NCBI GenBank assembly: GCA_025933895.1
Contig: JAICZB010000011.1
Span: 1-20,756, forward strand
From: Thermoleophilia bacterium
Lineage (GTDB): Bacteria; Actinomycetota; Thermoleophilia; Gaiellales; Gaiellaceae
Length of the DNA: 20,756 nucleotides
Direction: 5' to 3'
The notes below the pieces were generated by a model. The model did no database searches. It was given only the letters and a program-made list of their open reading frames with translations, and was not told where the DNA came from. Made by a program: the position numbers and the translations under genes. Shown here piece by piece: positions 9,887 through 16,443 of this stretch. Position 1 is the stretch's first letter. Each line of letters begins with the position of its first letter.

Positions 9887-9951
9887 TGCAGACACCGTAC
9901 CTCCCCGAGCGTGACGGGTCCGTCGCGGCTTCGCCACTACTTCCAGGCACG

Positions 9952-10833
9952 CTAGTCGCCGAGCAGGCGCAGCTCGAGGACGTGCGACGGTTCGAGCCCG
10001 GCGACGCCCAGGAGCGAGCCGGCGGCTGCGACCGCTGCCCCCGCCGGGAGGAGTCCCACGAGCTCTGTGCCGGTGATGCGAAGTCCCCTCGTGGTCGCCT
10101 CGCGCTGCACCGCCGCGACGACTTCGTGCAGCGGCGAGCTCCGCCAGTCCTCGACGTTGAGGCTCACCTGGACGTGTCCGGCCCTGGGCAGCCGGAGGCC
10201 GAGCGCGCGCACTCCGACGAAGCCGCCGTCGCGCTCGCGCACCGCGCGGGCCACCTCCCGGGCGGACTCGAGGTCGTCGCCGTCCACGTTCACGTTGAAT
10301 GCGATCAGCGGAGAACGCGCGCCGACGATCACTCCCCCCGCCCGCTCGTCGAGGCGCGCTGGGCCGAAGTCCGGTGCGAGCTCGCCCGCGTCGATGCGAC
10401 GCTGCAGCTCGACCGGACCACCGCGGCGGAAGAAAGCCGGGCCGCGACCGGGCGCGAGGCCGGCGTAGAGGAAGACAGGCAAGGAGAGCTCCTCCCCCAC
10501 CCGCCGCGCGAGCTCGAGAGCCGCCGCCCGCGCGCGCTCGGCGTCCGTCTCCCGGATCGGCACGAGCGGGACGACGTCCGCAGCGCCGGTGCGAGGATGC
10601 GCACCCTCGTGGCGACGCAGGTCGATCCGCTCGCGGGCGCACACGATTCCGGCGAGCAGCGCCGCGACGAGCTCCTCCCCGCTGCCGACGAGCGTGTACA
10701 CGGAGCGGTTGTGGTCCGCGTCGCTGTGGACGTCGAGCAGGCGCGCGTGCGCCGAGAGCGCCTCGCCGATCGCCTCGACCGTCGCAGCGTCGCGCCCCTC
10801 CGAGAAGTTCGGCACCGCCTCGAGGGGAAACAC
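9952..10833 (-). CDS. Glutamate formiminotransferase (FTCD N-terminal type)
   Basis: It transfers the formimino group of N-formiminoglutamate to tetrahydrofolate, giving glutamate and 5-formimino-THF, the final step of this histidine route. It has 293 residues from GTG at 10833, with GGGA as a plausible ribosome site. Landmarks are EAVPNFSEGRD at 5-15, DADHNRSVYTLVG at 38-50, and EGAHPRTGAADVVPLVPI at 76-93, containing the catalytic-type His79. Later come the ligand-binding IAFNVNVDGDD and GHVQVSLNVED. Only the transferase domains are present; no cyclodeaminase domain is fused or adjacent, so the product must be processed by an enzyme encoded elsewhere. A longer open reading to 10941 covers the promoter gap and is rejected. 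Confidence 0.92.
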   Translation of the reverse strand: MFPLEAVPNFSEGRDAATVEAIGEALSAHARLLDVHSDADHNRSVYTLVGSGEELVAALLAGIVCARERIDLRRHEGAHPRTGAADVVPLVPIRETDAERARAAALELARRVGEELSLPVFLYAGLAPGRGPAFFRRGGPVELQRRIDAGELAPDFGPARLDERAGGVIVGARSPLIAFNVNVDGDDLESAREVARAVRERDGGFVGVRALGLRLPRAGHVQVSLNVEDWRSSPLHEVVAAVQREATTRGLRITGTELVGLLPAGAAVAAAGSLLGVAGLEPSHVLELRLLGD

Positions 10834-10847
10834 GCTATTCCCGCTCC

Positions 10848-10868
10848 GGCGCCGTACACGCCGGCGCC
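10848..10868. promoter_or_regulatory. Inverted repeat GGCGCCG-N7-CGGCGCC in a divergent promoter gap
   Basis: Perfect 7-base arms, 15 nt upstream of the formiminotransferase start, in the 94-bp gap between it and the UDG-like gene. Candidate operator or 5' leader hairpin. High GC makes such repeats more likely by chance, so confidence is moderate. Confidence 0.35.
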
Positions 10869-10883
10869 TCCGCTCCTGGGCGT

Positions 10884-10901
10884 GCTCCGTCGAGCCTACG
10901 C
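10884..10901. repeat. 18-base dispersed repeat, copy 1 (inverted copy at 13770-13787)
   Basis: GCTCCGTCGAGCCTACGC occurs here and, exactly reverse-complemented, between the two ABC transporter genes. Its last 10 bases, GAGCCTACGC, recur at 10909-10918 with a 17-base period, ending in the candidate -10 of the UDG-like gene. Confidence 0.6.
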
Positions 10902-10913
10902 ACGCGGAGAGCC

Positions 10914-10919
10914 TACGCT
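10914..10919 (+). promoter_or_regulatory. Candidate -10 (TACGCT) for the UDG-like gene
   Basis: TACGCT ends 8 nt before GTG 10928 with no Shine-Dalgarno. Hexamer and spacing are identical to those at the first ABC gene (11959). Confidence 0.5.
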
Positions 10920-10927
10920 CCAGACCG

Positions 10928-11536
10928 GTGACCGCCCACAAGTCGTCCTACCGCTCGCTCGCCTCGCTCCAGCGCGATCTCTCGCGCTGCCGCGCCTGCG
11001 TTGAGGCCGGCTATCCGCTCGAGTCACTGCCGGTCCGCGTTCCTGGAAACGCTCAGCGCGCCTACCTCTTCGGCCAGGCGCCGGGCGTGGTCGAGGGAGA
11101 GGAGCGCTTGCCATGGCGGGGGCGCGCGGGTCGGACGCTTCGCAGCTGGCTCGAGCTCGAGGAGGACGAGTTCTACGGGAAGTTCTACTGCGCCTCGGTG
11201 ACGCGCTGCTATCCGGGCCGTGCGCCGTCCGGGCGCGGCGACCGGACGCCGACGCCGCAGGAGCAGGAGCTCTGCTCCTACTGGCGGCACTGGGAGCTCG
11301 AGCTGCTCCGGCCGCGCCTGATCGTGACCGTCGGCGGGCTCGCGCTGCGGCGGCTGCTCGGTCTGCCGTCGCTCACCCCATGCGTCGGCGAGCGGTACGA
11401 GCTCGAGGGAACACCGGTCGTCCCCCTCCCCCATCCGTCGGGCGCGAGCGGCTGGCTCAACGACCCGGCGAACCGGGACCGGCTCACGGCGGCCGTCGAG
11501 CTCGTCCGCAGCGAGCTCCGGCGCCTCAACGATTAG
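10928..11536 (+). CDS. Uracil-DNA glycosylase superfamily protein with four cysteines
   Basis: A 202-residue protein of the UDG superfamily closest to the iron-sulfur families 4/5, probably excising damaged bases from DNA. Cys21-x2-Cys24 near the N-terminus, Cys94 and Cys116 are spaced like the four [4Fe-4S] ligands of those families, though Cys94-x21-Cys116 is slightly long. Motif 1 reads GQAPG (49-53), where family 4 has GEAPG and family 5 GLAPA. The LPWRGRAGRTL segment and motif 2 LPHPSGAS (167-174, His169) are present. The GTG start at 10928 is chosen because family similarity begins there and TACGCT lies 8 nt upstream; the open frame extends to 10589 through the formiminotransferase gene. 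The stop codon interlocks with that of the convergent GNAT gene. Substrate uncertain. Confidence 0.82.
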   Translation: MTAHKSSYRSLASLQRDLSRCRACVEAGYPLESLPVRVPGNAQRAYLFGQAPGVVEGEERLPWRGRAGRTLRSWLELEEDEFYGKFYCASVTRCYPGRAPSGRGDRTPTPQEQELCSYWRHWELELLRPRLIVTVGGLALRRLLGLPSLTPCVGERYELEGTPVVPLPHPSGASGWLNDPANRDRLTAAVELVRSELRRLND

Positions 11537-11934
11537 CGCGACGGCCGCAGGAACATGCCGGTCCCGCCGCCGTCTTCGTCCCTGAAGCCGAAGCGCTCGT
11601 AGAGGTCGCGCGCGGCCGCCGTCGCGACGAGCGCCACGATCGTCCGATCCTCGGCCCGTTCGAGCAGGTGCCGGAGGATCGCGGCCCCGATGCCGCGCCG
11701 CTGCGCCTCCGGCACGACGATCATGTCCCAGACCGTCGCGTACAGAGCACCGTCGTCCAGCAGCCGCCCCATCCCGACGAGAGCTCCGGCTTCGCGCGCG
11801 ACGACGTTCCAGGTGCGGTCGAGCGCCGCCTGCAGAGCCGCGTCGTCCGCCGGCGGTGTGCTCCAGCCGACGGCCGCCCGGAGCCCGCGGTACTCGGCCG
11901 CTTCCAGCCGCGTCCCGACCTCGACCTCGACCAC
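11533..11934 (-). CDS. GNAT-family N-acetyltransferase
   Basis: A 133-residue single-domain acetyl-CoA-dependent acyltransferase. The central strand WDMIVVPEAQRRGIGAAILRHLLERA (about 69-94) carries the pyrophosphate-binding loop QRRGIG (77-82). The C-terminal ARDLYERFGFRDED is the usual GNAT motif B. The acceptor is unknown. I chose GTG at 11934 because TATGCT lies 6 nt upstream and the GNAT fold begins there; the longer frame to 12048 would run into the ABC gene. It faces the first ABC gene across a 38-bp gap. Its TAA shares bases with the UDG-like TAG. Confidence 0.85.
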   Translation of the reverse strand: MVEVEVGTRLEAAEYRGLRAAVGWSTPPADDAALQAALDRTWNVVAREAGALVGMGRLLDDGALYATVWDMIVVPEAQRRGIGAAILRHLLERAEDRTIVALVATAAARDLYERFGFRDEDGGGTGMFLRPSR

Positions 11935-11940
11935 CGGAGG

Positions 11941-11946
11941 AGCATA
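11941..11946 (-). promoter_or_regulatory. Candidate -10 (TATGCT) for the GNAT gene
   Basis: TATGCT ends 6 nt before GTG 11934. The -10 of the divergent ABC gene lies only 12 bp away, so the two promoters must overlap and probably exclude each other. Confidence 0.5.
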
Positions 11947-11958
11947 GGACTCCGACGG

Positions 11959-11964
11959 TACGCT
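11959..11964 (+). promoter_or_regulatory. Candidate -10 (TACGCT) for the ABC exporter pair
   Basis: TACGCT ends 8 nt before ATG 11973 with no Shine-Dalgarno. It is embedded in the 38-bp divergent gap with the GNAT promoter. Confidence 0.5.
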
Positions 11965-11972
11965 CACAGGCG

Positions 11973-13766
11973 ATGAGCGCAGCTCCGTACCGCCGCACGT
12001 TCGCCCGGCTCCTTTCCTTTCTCCGCCCGTACAAGCGCGGCCTCGCAATCTCGATCGTGCTAGCGATCGGCTCGCAGGCGGCTCAGATCGCGCTCGTCTG
12101 GGTGACGGGGAGGAACGTCATCGACGGGGCGCTCCTCCCTCATGATTCGCGCCTGCTCTGGCTGTACGTCGGCCTGATCGCGGCGCTCGGGTTCGTTTCC
12201 GCGGCCCTCATGCTCGGCCGCCGCCTCATCTCCGGCAGGCAGGCCCTCGACGTGGAGATGGACATGCGGCAGGCGCTCTATGCCCATCTCGTGCGGCTGT
12301 CGTTCGGCTTCTACGACCGCCACCAGACCGGGCAACTCATGTCCAGGGCGACCGTTGACCTGCAGGGCGTGCGCTTCTTCCTCGGCTACGGCCTGATTTT
12401 CTTCTTCCAGAATGCACTCACCGTCGTCTCCGTGAGCGTCGTCCTCTTCTTCTTCGAGTGGAAGCTGGCGCTCATCGTGCTCGCGGTGATGCCGTTCCTC
12501 GTCGCGCTCGCCTACCGCTACAGCCACATCGCACACCCGACGCTTCGCGACGTCCAGCAGAAGCTCGCCGACGTCGCGACCGTCGCCGAGGAGAACATCG
12601 TCGGCGTCCACGTCGTCAAGGCGTTCGCGCAGGAGCCCGCGGAGGAGGCGAAGTTCGCGGTCCGGAACGACGCGCTCTTTGCGCAGACCATTCACGCGAA
12701 CCGGCAACGCGCGACCTACGTGCCGCTCCTCTCCTTCCTGCCGCTGATCGCGCAGGCCGCCGTGCTCCTCATCGGCGCGCGGATGGTGGCCCACCACACC
12801 CTGCCGGTCGGATACTTCGTCTCCTTCAACCTCTACCTCGGCATGGTCGTGATGCCGATGCGCTCGCTGGGCATGTGGGTCGGCCAGGCGCAGCGGGCCA
12901 CCGCCTCCGGCGAGCGCATCTTCCAGGTGCTCGACGAGCCGGAGGAGGTGACGGACCACCCCGCCGCCGTCGAGCTGCCTCCCGGCGACGGCGAGATCCG
13001 ATTCGAGGACGTCTCCTTCTCGTACCTCGAGGGCCGACCCGTGCTCGAGCACCTCGACCTGCCGCTCGACGCCGGCACGACGCTCGCGCTGATCGGGCAC
13101 ACCGGCTCCGGCAAGACGACGCTCGCCTCACTCGTGCCACGCTTCTACGACGTCGACTCGGGCCGCGTCCTCGTCGACGGCGCCGACGTCCGCGACGTGA
13201 CCCTCACCTCGCTGCGCCGGGAGATCGGCGTCATCCCCCAGGATCCGTTCCTCTTCTCGACCACCGTGCGCGAGAACATCGCCTTCGGCCGGCCGGAGAT
13301 GAGCGACGCGGAGATCGAGCGCGTGGCGCGGCTCGCGCAGGCGCACGAGTTCGTCGAGCGGCTGCCGCAGGGCTACGAGACCGTGATCGGCGAGCGCGGG
13401 ATCACGCTCTCGGGCGGGCAGCGGCAGCGCATCGCGATCGCGCGTGCACTCGCCCTCGACCCGCGAATCCTGATCCTCGACGACGCCACCGCTTCCGTCG
13501 ACGCGACGACCGAGGCGCAGATCCGCGCGGGGCTGCGCGAGGTGATGCGGGGCCGGACGACGCTGATCATCGCCCACCGCCTCTCGACGATCGCGCTCGC
13601 CGACGAGATCGTCGTGCTCGACAGTGGGCGGATCGCCGCTCGCGGCACCCACGAGGAGCTACTCGACGAGAGCCCTGTCTATCGCGAGATCTACGAGCAC
13701 GGCCTGCTCGAGCGGCAGTTCGCGGACGCGGTCGAGGCTCGCGGCGACGTGGAGGAAGTGGCTTGA
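11973..13766 (+). CDS. ABC exporter half-transporter with degenerate Walker B
   Basis: 597 residues: an N-terminal six-helix type-I exporter domain (about 20-320) fused to a nucleotide-binding domain. Walker A GHTGSGKT is at 375-382, the Q-loop PQDPF has Gln423, the signature LSGGQ (479-483) is canonical, and the H-loop has His535. The Walker B end reads LDDAT, so the catalytic Glu is Asp504. This predicts a slow ATP site built from its own Walker motifs and the partner's signature; the partner signature is indeed degenerate. The pair is therefore a likely heterodimer of the TM287/288, BmrCD or TmrAB kind, exporting drugs, lipids or peptides. Its substrate cannot be told. It is first of two genes, with a 64-bp gap to the second. 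Confidence 0.93.
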   Translation: MSAAPYRRTFARLLSFLRPYKRGLAISIVLAIGSQAAQIALVWVTGRNVIDGALLPHDSRLLWLYVGLIAALGFVSAALMLGRRLISGRQALDVEMDMRQALYAHLVRLSFGFYDRHQTGQLMSRATVDLQGVRFFLGYGLIFFFQNALTVVSVSVVLFFFEWKLALIVLAVMPFLVALAYRYSHIAHPTLRDVQQKLADVATVAEENIVGVHVVKAFAQEPAEEAKFAVRNDALFAQTIHANRQRATYVPLLSFLPLIAQAAVLLIGARMVAHHTLPVGYFVSFNLYLGMVVMPMRSLGMWVGQAQRATASGERIFQVLDEPEEVTDHPAAVELPPGDGEIRFEDVSFSYLEGRPVLEHLDLPLDAGTTLALIGHTGSGKTTLASLVPRFYDVDSGRVLVDGADVRDVTLTSLRREIGVIPQDPFLFSTTVRENIAFGRPEMSDAEIERVARLAQAHEFVERLPQGYETVIGERGITLSGGQRQRIAIARALALDPRILILDDATASVDATTEAQIRAGLREVMRGRTTLIIAHRLSTIALADEIVVLDSGRIAARGTHEELLDESPVYREIYEHGLLERQFADAVEARGDVEEVA

Positions 13767-13769
13767 CCG

Positions 13770-13787
13770 GCGTAGGCTCGACGGAGC
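13770..13787. repeat. 18-base dispersed repeat, copy 2 (inverted relative to 10884-10901)
   Basis: The exact reverse complement of the copy upstream of the UDG-like gene, just after the first ABC gene's stop. It contains a small hairpin, GGCTC-GACG-GAGCC (13775-13788). Confidence 0.6.
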
Positions 13788-13798
13788 CGGCAAAGAGC

Positions 13799-13813
13799 GA
13801 AGCCGCCGGCTTC
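13799..13813. repeat. 15-base palindrome GAAGCCG-C-CGGCTTC between the ABC genes
   Basis: Perfect 7-base arms around one base. It lies 17 nt before the second ABC start and close to its ribosome site GGAG. It may tune the ratio of the two subunits by mRNA folding, or be part of a short repeat element with the 18-base copy beside it. Confidence 0.4.
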
Positions 13814-13830
13814 GCGGGCGGTGGAGCGGG

Positions 13831-15645
13831 ATGAGGGTTCATCAGCCGGGCGGCCATCTCATGCGCCAGCGTGACGCCGAGGTCGAGGACTGGTCCTGGG
13901 GCACGACGCGACGCCGGCTCGGCGTGCTGTGGCGGCTGGCCCGCCGTTACCGCGCGCGCACGTTCTTCTCGGGGTTCTCGCTCCTCACGGCGACCGCGGC
14001 GGCGCTCGCACCGCCATTCCTCGCGAAGCTGGCGCTCGACGATGCGCGCAGCCATCACACCGGCAGCCGGCTCGTCGTCATCATCGTCGCCTTCGTCGTG
14101 GCCGGGCTCGCGAACTGGGGCATGACGTACGTCGAGACGTACATGACCGGCTGGGTCGGCGAGCGCATCCTCGCCGACCTCCGCACGCAACTCTTCGGCC
14201 ACCTGCAGCGGCTTTCGCTGGGCTTCTACGAACGGAACCGCGCGGGCGTGCTCATCAGCCGGATGACGAACGACGTCGAGGCGATCGACCAGCTCGTCAC
14301 CGACGGCGTCACGACGCTCGCCCAGAGCACGCTCCTGCTCGGCGGCACGGCCGTGCTGCTGGTCGTCCTCGACTGGCGGCTCGCGCTCGCCACGCTCGCG
14401 GTGATCCCGTTCATGAGCGTCGCGAGCGCGCTCTTCCGGTCACGTTCGGCCCGCGCCTACGCGCAGGTGCGCGAGCGGCTCGGTCTCGTGACGGCGACGC
14501 TCGCCGAGGACATCGCAGGCATGCGGATGGTGCAGGCGTTCACGCGGGAGGAGCTCGCGACGGAGAATTTCCGCACGGTCGCCCGCCGCTACCGCGACTC
14601 GAACATGCAGACGGTGATCCTGAACGGGGTCTACTTCCCGTTCGTCAGCTTCCTCGCGACGCTCGCCCTCGCGGTCGTGCTCGGGTACGGCGGCCACCTC
14701 TACTTCCAGCACACGATCACGCTCGGGACGCTCTTCGCGTTCATGCTCTACGTCAACAACTTCTTCGATCCGGTCCAGCAGCTCTCGCAGCTCTACAACA
14801 CGTTCCTCTCCGCGACCGCGGCGCTCGACAAGATCATCGGCGTCCTCGACGAGCAGCCCGAGATCGTCGACGGCCCGGGCGCGAAGCCGCTGGCGCAGAT
14901 CGAGGGACGCGTCCGCTTCGAACAGGTTCGCTTCGCGTACGGCCTGCGCGGCGGCGAGACGGGCGAGGAGGTGCTGCACGGGATCGACCTCGACGTCCCT
15001 GCGGGAACGACCGTCGCGCTCGTCGGCCACACGGGCGCAGGCAAGTCGACCATCGCGAAGCTCCTCGCGCGCTTCTACGAGCCGACGAGCGGCCGGATCA
15101 CGATCGACGGCGTCGACCTCAACGACGTGACCCAGGAGTCGCTGCGCCACCAGCTCGGGATCGTGCCGCAGGAGGGGTTCCTCTTCGCGGGCACCGTCGC
15201 GGAGAACATCGCCTTCGGCCGGCCCGGCGCCCGCCCGGAGGACGTCGTCCGCGCTGCGCAGACGGTCGGCGCGCACGAGTTCATCCTCCGACTCGAGGAC
15301 GGCTACGAGACACAACTCGGGGAGCGCGGCTCGCGGCTCTCGCTCGGCCAGCGCCAGCTCGTCGCCTTCGCGCGCGCCCTGCTCGCCGACCCGCGGATCC
15401 TGATCCTCGACGAGGCGACGTCCTCGGTCGACATCGGCACCGAGCGGACGATCGAGCAGGCGCTACGGACACTCCTCTCCGACCGCACGTCGTTCGTGAT
15501 CGCGCACCGGCTGTCGACGATCCGCGACGCCGACCTCATCGTCGTGCTCGAGCACGGGAAGGTGATCGAGCAGGGCTCGCACGAGGAGCTCCTCGCCCGC
15601 CAGGGCCTCTACACGAGCCTCTACGGCGACTGGGCCGCCGCCTAG
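13831..15645 (+). CDS. ABC exporter half-transporter with degenerate signature
   Basis: 604 residues from ATG 13831, preceded by GGAG; ATG 13861 is a possible alternative start. An N-terminal transmembrane domain (about 45-340) is followed by the nucleotide-binding domain: Walker A GHTGAGKS (399-406), Q-loop PQEGFLF, and Walker B ending LDEATSSVD with catalytic Glu528. The signature is LSLGQ (503-507) instead of LSGGQ. This is the complement of the upstream protein, which has a normal signature but Asp for the catalytic Glu. The two defects fall on the same composite ATP site of a heterodimer, leaving the other site consensus. Some 40 cytoplasmic residues precede the first helix. The open frame upstream to 13624 lies inside the first ABC gene and is rejected. 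Confidence 0.93.
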   Translation: MRVHQPGGHLMRQRDAEVEDWSWGTTRRRLGVLWRLARRYRARTFFSGFSLLTATAAALAPPFLAKLALDDARSHHTGSRLVVIIVAFVVAGLANWGMTYVETYMTGWVGERILADLRTQLFGHLQRLSLGFYERNRAGVLISRMTNDVEAIDQLVTDGVTTLAQSTLLLGGTAVLLVVLDWRLALATLAVIPFMSVASALFRSRSARAYAQVRERLGLVTATLAEDIAGMRMVQAFTREELATENFRTVARRYRDSNMQTVILNGVYFPFVSFLATLALAVVLGYGGHLYFQHTITLGTLFAFMLYVNNFFDPVQQLSQLYNTFLSATAALDKIIGVLDEQPEIVDGPGAKPLAQIEGRVRFEQVRFAYGLRGGETGEEVLHGIDLDVPAGTTVALVGHTGAGKSTIAKLLARFYEPTSGRITIDGVDLNDVTQESLRHQLGIVPQEGFLFAGTVAENIAFGRPGARPEDVVRAAQTVGAHEFILRLEDGYETQLGERGSRLSLGQRQLVAFARALLADPRILILDEATSSVDIGTERTIEQALRTLLSDRTSFVIAHRLSTIRDADLIVVLEHGKVIEQGSHEELLARQGLYTSLYGDWAAA

Positions 15646-15669
15646 CTAAAGCCTCCCGGAGCCGCGACC

Positions 15670-15675
15670 GATACT
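15670..15675 (+). promoter_or_regulatory. Weak candidate -10 (GATACT) for the multi-pass membrane gene
   Basis: GATACT ends 6 nt before ATG 15682; it fits TAnnnT imperfectly but shares the ACT ending and spacing seen at hutH. The 36-bp gap could also be read through from the ABC pair. Confidence 0.25.
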
Positions 15676-15681
15676 CGCCGC

Positions 15682-16443
15682 ATGGCGGACTTCGCCGTCA
15701 CCCGCACCGTGGAGAAGGTCGAGCTCGACGCCAACGCCGTGCTCAAGGAAGCATGGCGGCTCTACAAGCGGCTGTTCACGCGGTCGCTCGTCATGGGCGC
15801 ACTCGTCTTCGGTGTGCTGGACATCGTCAAGGAGGCCGCGCGCTCAGGGAGCACGGGCCTGCTGGCGGTGCTCCTGTCGCTCGTCGTGGCCGTCGCGGGT
15901 ACGGCGCTCCTGCAGGGCGGCCTCGTGGAGATCGTGCGCGGGCTGCACGTGGACGGCGACGACGAGGCGTCGGCGTTCGACGCGCTCGCGCGGGCCGGCG
16001 ACCGCCTCGGCAAGCTGGTCGCCGTCTCACTGCTCGTGGGGCTCGGCGTCGGTCTCGGCTTCCTGCTCCTCGTGATTCCGGGGCTCGTCCTGGCGACGCG
16101 GTGGGCCGTGGCCGTTCCGGTGGCGATGCTCGAGCAGGGAACGGCGCGGGACGCGATGAAGCGGTCGCGCGCCATCCTGCGCGGCAACGAGTGGAACGTG
16201 TTCAAGGTCCTGTTCGCGGTCGGCTTGCTCACCGGGTTGGTGAGCCTTCCGTTCACGCTCGTCGGCGCTCACCAGGGCCCGTTCGGTTGGTGGGTTGCCG
16301 CGACGCTCGGCTCCGTGCTGACAGCGCCCTACACGGCGCACGCGCTGACGGTCGTGTATTACGCGCTCATCCAACCCGGCCAACCGGTCGTGCTGCCGCC
16401 GGCCCAGCAGTGGCAGTCGATCTGGGACGACGAGGACGCATAG
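15682..16443 (+). CDS. Multi-pass membrane protein (resembles the glycerophosphodiesterase membrane-domain family)
   Basis: 253 residues with about five or six hydrophobic segments: near 35-52, 60-84, 112-137, 140-150, 172-192 and 198-220. The part FLLLVIPGLVLATRWAVAVPVAMLEQG followed by RDAMKRSRAILRGNEWNVF matches the signature of membrane proteins related to the glycerophosphodiester phosphodiesterase membrane domain: a hydrophobic IPG-containing helix, then a cytoplasmic R/K-rich amphipathic stretch. No catalytic residues were recognised. Its role is unknown; such proteins are often described as membrane-organising or accessory. Its last 77 bases are also the 3' end of the M48 protease gene on the other strand. 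Confidence 0.75.
   Translation: MADFAVTRTVEKVELDANAVLKEAWRLYKRLFTRSLVMGALVFGVLDIVKEAARSGSTGLLAVLLSLVVAVAGTALLQGGLVEIVRGLHVDGDDEASAFDALARAGDRLGKLVAVSLLVGLGVGLGFLLLVIPGLVLATRWAVAVPVAMLEQGTARDAMKRSRAILRGNEWNVFKVLFAVGLLTGLVSLPFTLVGAHQGPFGWWVAATLGSVLTAPYTAHALTVVYYALIQPGQPVVLPPAQQWQSIWDDEDA

Noticed and set aside
8995..11004. 669-codon plus-strand frame opposite hutH and the formiminotransferase
   Set aside because: Antisense shadow; the minus-strand genes have complete active-site motifs.
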